Assembly (NCBI GenBank): GCA_948567375.1
Contig: OX419757.1
Location: forward strand, 26,096,732-26,160,731
Direction: 5' to 3'
DNA length: 64,000 nt
Origin: Lunularia cruciata
Taxonomy: Eukaryota > Streptophyta > Marchantiopsida > Lunulariales > Lunulariaceae
Position 1 is the first letter of the stretch; each line of letters begins with the position of its first letter. The translations under genes were made by a program, and so were the position numbers. Below, piece by piece: positions 57,610 to 64,000 of the stretch. The notes beneath the pieces were generated by a model, which saw only the letters and a program-made list of their open reading frames with translations, was not told where the DNA came from and did no database searches.

Positions 57610-58200
57610 TCATCCCAAAGAGCAACATTGAACGTTAAGCAAGTTCATGTATAACTTGAACTTCTCAATAGGAACAGGTTTAGTCAACATATTAGCTGCA
57701 TTTACCTTTGTGCAAATCTTTTGCAAATTGATCTCACCATTTATCGCAGTTTCCTTGATAAAATGATGTCTCACATCAATATGCTTTGTCCTTGAATGAT
57801 ATACTTGAGTTTTGGCCAAGTAAATAGTGCTTTGGTTATCACAAAAAAGTGTGTGCTTCATTTAGGGAGTCCTACGTCCTTGGCTAATCTTTGTAGCCAT
57901 ATTGCCTCTTTGGCAGCTTCAATTGTTGCCATATATTCTGCTTTTGTAGTAGAAAGAGCAACAGTAGATTGGAGAGTAGAATTCCAATTTCCTACACCAC
58001 CAACAAGTGTAAGAACAAATCCTGTTGTAGACATTCTCTTATCCAAGTCTCCAGCAAAGTCAAAATCTACATACCATGTAATTCCTCCTTCTTGGTCCTC
58101 CACATCAAAGGTAATGCCAATATTTATAGTCCCTTTCAAGTAACGAAGTGGATACTTCACGACTTCCCAATGTTGTTTCCCTGGATTTGCCATATCTACT
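57610..58200 (-). pseudogene. Copia RNase H (broken)
   Basis: WYVDFDFAGDLDKRMSTTGF holds the first Asp. ALSTTKAEYMATIEAAKEAIWL holds the Glu. FCDNQSTIYLAKTQVYHSRT and KHIDVRHHFI follow in the next frame (57861-57610). A stop at about 57859 separates the two parts. Confidence 0.88.
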
Positions 58201-59208
58201 CACCATACTCACAACATATGAGATGTCTGGTCTAGTGCAGACCATAGCATACATTAAACTCTCAACAGCACTAGCATAAGGAATATTTGGCATTTCTTTT
58301 CTCTTCTCTTCATTTGATTGACATTGCTCCAATGATATCTTGAAATGACTTGCCATTGGAGTGCTCACTGGTTTTACATTCTCCATGCCAAACCAAGCAA
58401 GTAATTTTTCCAAATATCTCCTTTGAGATATCCATAACTTTCCCTTGCTCCTATCCCAGTGGATTTCAATCCCAAGCACCCTCTTTGAAGAACCCAAGTC
58501 CTTCATATCAAACTCCTTACCAAGTTGTACTTTCAATTTATCCACCTCAACCATATCCTCTGCAGCAATCAGCATATCATCCACTTATAGTACCAAGATG
58601 ATTAAATCAAATACTCTAGGTCCATTTAGCTTCTTGAGGTACACACAACAATCTGATTCACTTCTGTTATATCCATGCTTCAACATGAAAGCATCAAATT
58701 TCATGTACCAAAGTCTTAGACTTTGCTTTAGTCCATATAAAGAATTTTGTAACCTACAAACCAGGTTCTGATACCTTTGTACCACAAAACTTTTAGGTTG
58801 ATGCATGTAAATCTCCTCCTCCAATTGTCCATGTAAAAAATCAGTTTTAACATCTAGTTGCTCCAACTCCAAGTTATGCAATGGAACTATTGCCAATAGT
58901 GCATGAATTGACGAGATTTTCACCACTGGTGAAAAAATCTGATTGAAGTCAATACCTTCTTTTTGGCTATAACCACCCTTTGCTACAAACCTTGCTTTGT
59001 ATTGATCTCCACCTGATTTTGGAAGTCCTTCCTTCTTCCGGAATATCCATTTGCAACCAATTTCCTTCTTTCCCACAGGCAAATTTTCAAGTCTCCAAGT
59101 TTGGTTTTTGGCCAAAGACTTCATCTCGTCTTCCATTGCACAATGCCACTTTTGACACTCTTGATCTTGCATTGCCTTTTCATATGAAGAAGGCTCACCA
59201 TTCTCCAT
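58200..59208 (-). pseudogene. Copia reverse transcriptase (broken)
   Basis: WRLENLPVGKKEIGCKWIF starts the domain at about 59110. LEQLDVKTDFLHGQLEEEIY and CRLQNSLYGLKQ are diagnostic copia blocks. The catalytic VDDML at 58584 is cut off from its Tyr by an in-frame stop and a 2-base shift. KRVLGIEIHWDR and SPVWSLMYAM-type blocks follow. Confidence 0.9.
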
Positions 59209-59222
59209 AAGAAGAGCATAAG

Positions 59223-59468
59223 CTATAAATGAATAATTAATTCTCTTTGGAGCTTCCTATCCTTTTTTGGATACCTATGTTCATGAATCACTTTTGGACT
59301 TTGCTCTTCTAAAGGTTCACTTGGTAGATCTACAAGAGGTGAGATGTCTTCATTTCCAAGATCAATATCTTTCTTAACAAAATCTGACTGAATTTGTTTT
59401 TTTGTTTCTTCTACTATAGTAATAGTCTCCATCGTATGCATCTCATCAAAAGCTACATCTCTACTCAC
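59223..59468 (-). pseudogene. Copia integrase-RT linker
   Basis: A minus-strand open frame starts MSRDVAFDE, the standard copia block after integrase. An acidic Ser/Pro/Glu stretch follows, ending before the RT frame. Confidence 0.75.
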
Positions 59469-59611
59469 AATAAGACAAAAACTTTTTGGATCCCATAATC
59501 TATATCCCTTTGATCCTTCTCATATCCCAAGAATATACATTTTCTAGATTTGGGATTGAACTTTGTCCGTTGTTCTTGTTGAATATGAACATAAGCAAGG
59601 CATCCAAACAC

Positions 59612-60469
59612 TCAAAGTGAAGAGTAATCAACATGCCTACCTGTCCATTTTGCCATAGGTGTCTTACACTCAATAGCAATAGAGGGAGAAATATTTACCA
59701 AATGACAAGTTGTATTTACAGCTTTTGCCCAAAAACTCTTCTTGAATATGGCATTGCTTAAGATACTTCTTGCTTTCTCCAAGAGTGTACAATTTATGTG
59801 CTTTGGCACACCATTTTGTTGAGGGGTACTTGGAACAGTAAAGTGATAAATTATCCCTTCACTCTTACAATATCTATCAAACTCTCTAGATTTGTGTTCT
59901 CCACCATTATAAGATCTCAAACACTTCACTTTCCTTCCATTTTGTTCCTCCATCATCACCTTCCATTGTTTAAACATGGAGAAGACCTCTGATTTTTGCT
60001 TCATGATGTACACCCATACTCTCCTAGAGTAATCATCAACCAAAGACACAAAATATAATGCTTCAGATTTTGAAGCTACAAGTGCAGGGTCCAAAACATC
60101 AGAATGCACATAGTCTAAAATTCCCTTTGTGCAATGAACTCATGTGGAAAAGCTTACACTTTGTTGCTTTCCTATTACACAATGCTCACAGAATTTTAAC
60201 TTACAACTTTTAAGGCCCTTCAGAAGTTGTTGCTTGGACAATTCACTTAGACCTCTTTCACTCATATGATCCAAACATAGGTGCCATAACTGAGTAAGAT
60301 CTTTGGGATCTTCATTTTTTGAAATAGTACTTGCCACTCCTCTAATAATGGTCTCTCCAACACGCTCATAAAGATTTCCTATCTTTTTGCTCTTTATTAC
60401 AACCAATGCTCCTCTTGATACCTTCAGTGTTCCATTTTCTGCTCCCCACCTCCAACCATTTGAGTCCAA
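59612..60469 (-). pseudogene. Copia integrase (broken)
   Basis: The zinc domain is at about 60310-60160 (LWHLCLDHMSERGL...FCEHCVIGKQ), with the HHCC ligands present. Core: VDDYSRRVWVYIMK, then RSYNGGEHKS, where the usual RSDNGGE Asp is Tyr, and TPQQNGVPKHIN, where the catalytic Glu is Lys. It is inactive. ATG 60109 begins after a stop. Confidence 0.9.
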
Positions 60470-60639
60470 AGGCCTAGTGATATCAAATTCTTCCTTAACT
60501 CAAGAACTTGCCTCACATCAGCAAGAGTCCTCACAATACCATCAAACATCTTAACTCATATTGTGCCAATGCCAATAGCTTTGCAAGCCATGTTGTTCCC
60601 CATTATTACAGATCCTCCATTGAATGGTTTGTACTCATG

Positions 60640-61617
60640 AAACCACTCCTTATTTGGACACATATGGTAGAGCAACCTGAGTCCAATATCCATGAATCCT
60701 GAAATTTATCTTTGTCTTGGGTACCACATAGAACATCATCCACAATACCAGATGACTCAGCAATACTTGCTTGATCTGAAAGTTGACCTCTATTCTTATT
60801 GGACTCAAGCCTCTTATTGTTACAATCCTTCTTGAAATGTCCAACCTTCCCACAAATCCAGCACTTGCCTTTGAAACCTCCAGTTCTAGACTTGGATCTT
60901 GATTTAGTCTTGATCTGATCTCTCTCTCTCTCTCTCTCTCTCTTGTCCTTCCTTTGATAAATAGAGCCTCTGGATTTGTCTTTTCTTGGTTGGGTCTTTT
61001 TTGCATCTCATTGGACAATAATGCTAAAGTAACCTCCTCAAATTTTATATCACTATTCCCATATAGAAGTGTTGTGACCAGATGCTCACGTGAAGGAGAA
61101 AGTGAATTCAATAACAGCCTTATCCTCCTCTTTTAACTTGACCTCTATGCTCATCAACTCACAAATGATTTTTTTGAAAGCATTGGGGTGCTCCATAATA
61201 CTTTGGCCGGCCTTCCGCGACATATACAACTTCTGTTTAAGATACAGGGTCATATAAAGATTCTCCAGTTTGGCCCATAGTTTTGGTGCAGATTTCTCAT
61301 TCATAACATTGTATAGCACTTCATCAGCAAGGTTCAACCAAATAGTGCTAAAAGCTTTGAAATCTGCATCTTCATCTTCCTCATCCTCATTACTTTTGTC
61401 CTCTTGTTTTTTCTTCAGTGCTCTATGTAGTCCTTGCTAGACAAGACGGTCCTTCATCTTCAGTTGCCAAAGTCCAAAATTGGTTTTTCCCATCAAACTT
61501 CTCTGCTGCAAATTTAGCATTTGATATGGATATCACCCCTGCCATTGCTTTGCTGTGGACTTGCTTCTTGACCCTCTTCACTGCACCCTCAGATCTCAAG
61601 TCCCTCTTCAGGATCAA
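60640..61617 (-). pseudogene. Copia gag, zinc knuckle and protease motif (broken)
   Basis: The frame at 61617-61423 has KFDGKNQFWTL, the usual start of TNT1-type gag. The frame at 61337-61086 has LWAKLENLYMT and IMEHPNAFKKI. A canonical knuckle CWICGKVGHFKKDC lies at 60863-60822. WILDSGCS at about 60685 is the protease motif. A (TC)n run at 60918-60942 lies in the linker. Confidence 0.88.
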
Positions 61618-61621
61618 CTAA

Positions 61622-61633
61622 GCTCTGATACCA
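61622..61633 (-). other. Primer-binding site of the copia element
   Basis: On the minus strand TGGTATCAGAGC, an exact 12-base match to the initiator-Met primer site, starts 2 bases inside the 5' LTR. Confidence 0.93.
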
Positions 61634-61635
61634 AT

Positions 61636-61969
61636 TGTTAGAAAAACACAGTCCCTAGGACCTCTCACAATAGCACTTCACTAACCACATTAAACAGAAA
61701 TCAGAGGACAACAGGAGATACCGTGGTTCACTTCCTATCCCGGAAGCTACCTCCACTGCTTAAACGGGCTCTCACCAGCCTTCGAGATCTTTATTTCTCA
61801 TTGCATATATATATATATATAAATAAACAGATCCATCACTGTCATCCACTTGAACTTTTAAACAAGTGACTGTCCACTTGAACTTCTGGACAAGTGACAA
61901 GCAACTACCATCAGTTCCGTTTGCTTTTGCCCTTGACCAGTCATCACTGATAACAAGCCAAACATAACA
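61636..61969 (-). repeat. Copia 5' LTR
   Basis: A 334-bp LTR, tgttagaaaa to aacataaca, pairing with 57307-57580. It contains a longer duplicated stretch around ttgaacttttaaacaagtgac. Confidence 0.92.
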
Positions 61970-61974
61970 ATATT

Positions 61975-62330
61975 GTGGGGAATGAGGTTTTGACAGCTAT
62001 AGTGTGGGAAATGAGGTTTTGACAGCAGGAAGTCAAAATGAGAAAACCAGACTGTTAGTTTCCATGAAAAACGTAAACTCGGCTTTGTGAGGATTCAAGG
62101 ACAAGCAATATCAAAGTCACACATGCGCATGCTTTCGATGTCACCACAACAAACACTTACTGACATTCAGCACGAGCTTTCAAAGACATAGCCACAATGC
62201 AAGCAATCGTAAAGTTGTAGCATCATTATAATCTTTCTTCATGATAAACATCTACCCGTACTTTTACATACCAAGGTGCCAAAAATGACATCTCCTTAAA
62301 CTACGGTCTCCTCGGTCAATCTCCAAATGG
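61975..62330. other. Short spacer with a 23-base direct repeat
   Basis: gtgggaaatgaggttttgaca appears twice with one difference (61976-62022). The rest shows no ORF. It lies between the copia element and the glucanase fragment. Confidence 0.55.
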
Positions 62331-62339
62331 TGTTTATGA

Positions 62340-62707
62340 CATTGGCAAATGACAAGATATCCTACACTCTGCTAGCACAGGAACTAGATGCTGCATAAGC
62401 TGCTCTTTCTCCACGGCAACATGCGTGTGAAGTGTGGAGAGATTGGTTGGCCTCTGCGGGTTGGGCTGATGCTAGTGTATTCAATGCTCAGACTCATCAC
62501 CAACAGCTAGTACGTCTTACGAATGGATCCCTAGGTACACCGCTTCACCCGGATTGGCAGATTGATGCTTACCTTTTCACTATGTTCAACGAAAATAATA
62601 AACCTACTGGAAATAGGAGGAACTGGGGATTGTACTATCCTACCTTTAGTGAGGTTTACAGCATCAATTATCGATTGTCAGGCCAACGCAAGAGTTGTTG
62701 CCTCTAG
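62340..62707 (+). pseudogene. GH17 glucan endo-1,3-beta-glucosidase fragment (broken)
   Basis: GEIGWP at 62436-62453 is the GH17 signature with the nucleophile Glu. The frame then shifts by one base into the frame giving FNAQTHHQQLVRL, GTPLHPDWQIDAYLFTMFNE and RRNWGLYYP, the conserved C-terminal blocks (usual pattern P-x-x-x-I-x-x-Y-x-F-x-x-F-N-E). A stop interrupts the block upstream (AQELDAA then stop, about 62400). Only the last third of the enzyme, which cuts callose-type beta-1,3-glucan, is present. No signal peptide or N-terminal barrel is seen upstream. A processed or truncated pseudogene is likely. Confidence 0.85.
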
Positions 62708-63728
62708 TTCATACTTGATTTTCACCAAAATCACCGCCTGCATTCTAAGTGCAAGTTTCACAAATTTTTTACGGATTAGAGTACTTGGATAGCCATTTCT
62801 ATCCTCTATAACAATGAGTTCCTGGCAGATCATAAATAAAAAATCAGTTGAAATAACATATCCGCATGTACTCTCCATATCCACTCATGATAAATGTGGA
62901 TGGCTCTGCATTACCCAGAAACACATAGAATGCATTTGGGCTCGCTTCACTTTCTATGAAAAAAATTAGACGGTGAAATTTGGATGACGTGTGATTGACA
63001 ATTGAATTTTCTGTGCTTGTAATGATGTTTTGGTTTCAGTTCTTTAGTCGAACCCCGGTCTTTAATTTTCCACCTATCCGGGATTACGAGTTTAATGTCT
63101 GCAGTTCACACGCTGCACAAATCTGGCCTTGGATGTTAACTTTCATCCTCTACTGGAACAAATAATACCAGAATCTCATTAACGTGCTGGAATTCATAAA
63201 AAAGTGATATACTATTATGTTGGAGACGGGGTAGAATAAAATCAAAGGCATACTATACGCTGTACATGTTGGCAAAAAGAACTAGCCTTCTCATGGTTTT
63301 CTTTCACCAGACATAAAAGGCAATGACGGCCAAGATGGGAAGTTGGGCATTCCAAGTAGAAGTAGAAGTGAAAGGAAGGGACCCACTGGAACCTCCTACT
63401 TACATTTACAGCTAGACTAAATTATCAGGAGGTGACAGATTGTCTCTAACCTATCTACACTGCACCTGAACTGCGATATCTGAATATGATAAGGAAAGGA
63501 CACCACTAATCGTAATTCACCAAAAGCTATTTGTTGACAACTCATTCTCCTCTACATCATATCTTGTCTGTGTCTCCTTCTGTAGTTATAACACCACTGT
63601 TTGATCTGCAAAGAACATGGCATTGTTGACATCCTGATCAGTTACATATCATGAAGACCTTCAAATGCGCCTTAGATCAATCCAAACTACTGCAAGTGAC
63701 TTTGTTAAAGTGCGCATTCATCTCTTAC
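62708..63728. other. Intergenic stretch without a recognisable gene
   Basis: No supported ORF or RNA gene. It is moderately AT-rich, with no repeat borders found. Confidence 0.4.
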
Positions 63729-63819
63729 CTGGCTTGCTGTCATAGATGCTGCCTCCACCAATTTCTCCAACTCATCTCCCTTGGGATATGGACGTAACTT
63801 GTTAGCCTGTATCCAATTC
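63729..63819 (-). CDS. Isolated exon, possibly homeodomain-like
   Basis: On the minus strand the acceptor ctgtgacag and the donor cag/gtaaga bound a 91-base open stretch. It reads NWIQANKLRPYPKGDELEKL followed by VEAASMTASQ. The second half resembles the start of a plant homeodomain (the TALE-type pattern PYP-x4-K-x-L, then T-x3-Q-V before the recognition helix). The recognition helix would lie in the next exon and is not seen. The splice signals are good; the domain call is tentative. The gene probably extends beyond 64000. Confidence 0.38.
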
Positions 63820-64000
63820 CTGTCACAGTATAGTGGCAAGTTTAGATGCTACGACAGTACTAAATGTTAACGTCTATATTACAAGGCATTTTTTGTCGCA
63901 AAATTAACTTTATTTTAGTTGACACACGTCACTGTGAAATAGCTTATGATTACAAGCTAGGGCTACTGCAGGTATTTCACCTCAGTAAAGTTGTCTGCTG

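Larger units (their letters stand above)
57307..61969 (-). mobile_element. Ty1/copia element (TNT1-like), minus strand, degenerate
   Basis: Bounded by LTRs starting tgttagaaaaac and ending aaacataaca, with perfect atatt target duplications (57302-57306 and 61970-61974). On the minus strand the order is gag, zinc knuckle, protease, integrase, reverse transcriptase, RNase H; integrase before RT defines copia. The 5' LTR (334 bp) is longer than the 3' LTR (274 bp) through indels. All frames are broken. Confidence 0.95.

Overview
This is nuclear DNA from a land plant, most likely a seed plant with a large, repeat-rich genome (a gymnosperm is my guess, but nothing here proves it). The evidence is nested LTR retrotransposons of Ty3/gypsy chromovirus and Ty1/copia type, primer-binding sites for plant initiator-Met tRNA, long AT-rich gene-poor stretches, and a few spliced or broken plant genes. 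Almost every transposon reading frame is broken by stops and frameshifts. Many key-residue changes look like C-to-T or G-to-A transitions, as expected of old, methylated, silenced elements.

Layout. From 1 to 34.2 kb there is a nest of insertions. The oldest layer is a coiled-coil, gag-like coding sequence that reads in one frame at 1-341 and again at 8637-8980, and probably continues at 16561-17043. It was split by three gypsy chromoviruses: Element 1 (342-8631, + strand, TSD tttga/cttga), Element 2 (8981-16555, - strand, perfect TSD aacat) and Element 3 (17044-34164, - strand). Each was hit again. Element 1 carries a 1.9-kb solo LTR (3186-5090, TSD ctaat). Element 2 carries two 691-bp solo LTRs in opposite orientation and a 567-bp tandem duplication. 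Element 3 was opened by a composite insertion (about 19643-33022).

The most interesting object is inside that composite: a + strand Ty3/gypsy element (about 22596-32919). It encodes gag, two zinc knuckles, a retropepsin, a C5-cytosine DNA methyltransferase domain (about 27340-28260), reverse transcriptase, RNase H, integrase and a C-terminal PHD-finger-like domain (31307-31447). A DNA-methylation writer and a probable histone-tail reader on one retrotransposon polyprotein is unusual. This copy is dead. Its 3' LTR contains a solo LTR of the Element 1 family (TSD ccggc).

From 34.2 to 44 kb the sequence is AT-rich, with short tandem repeats, a gene-like but unidentified island (36.4-37.9 kb) and a possible LTR fragment (38.5-39.0 kb). 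From 44.2 to 50.4 kb is the gene-bearing segment: a hypothetical 186-residue ORF (- strand, 44894-45454) and a spliced - strand gene. That gene has a non-coding first exon ending at 49813, a coding exon at 48763-49152, a lysine/glutamate-rich exon at 46259 to about 47019, and an ACGT-type promoter near 50.3 kb. From 50.5 to 57.3 kb the sequence is mostly non-coding, with duplicated segments. A complete but broken Ty1/copia element (57307-61969, - strand, TSD atatt) follows. Then come a GH17 beta-1,3-glucanase pseudogene fragment (62.3-62.7 kb) and one well-bordered exon at 63.7-63.8 kb.

LTRs of Elements 2 and 3 carry clustered TTCnnGAA-type heat-shock motifs upstream of a TATA box, so these chromoviruses may have been heat-responsive. 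All calls come from reading the sequence; no database search was run.
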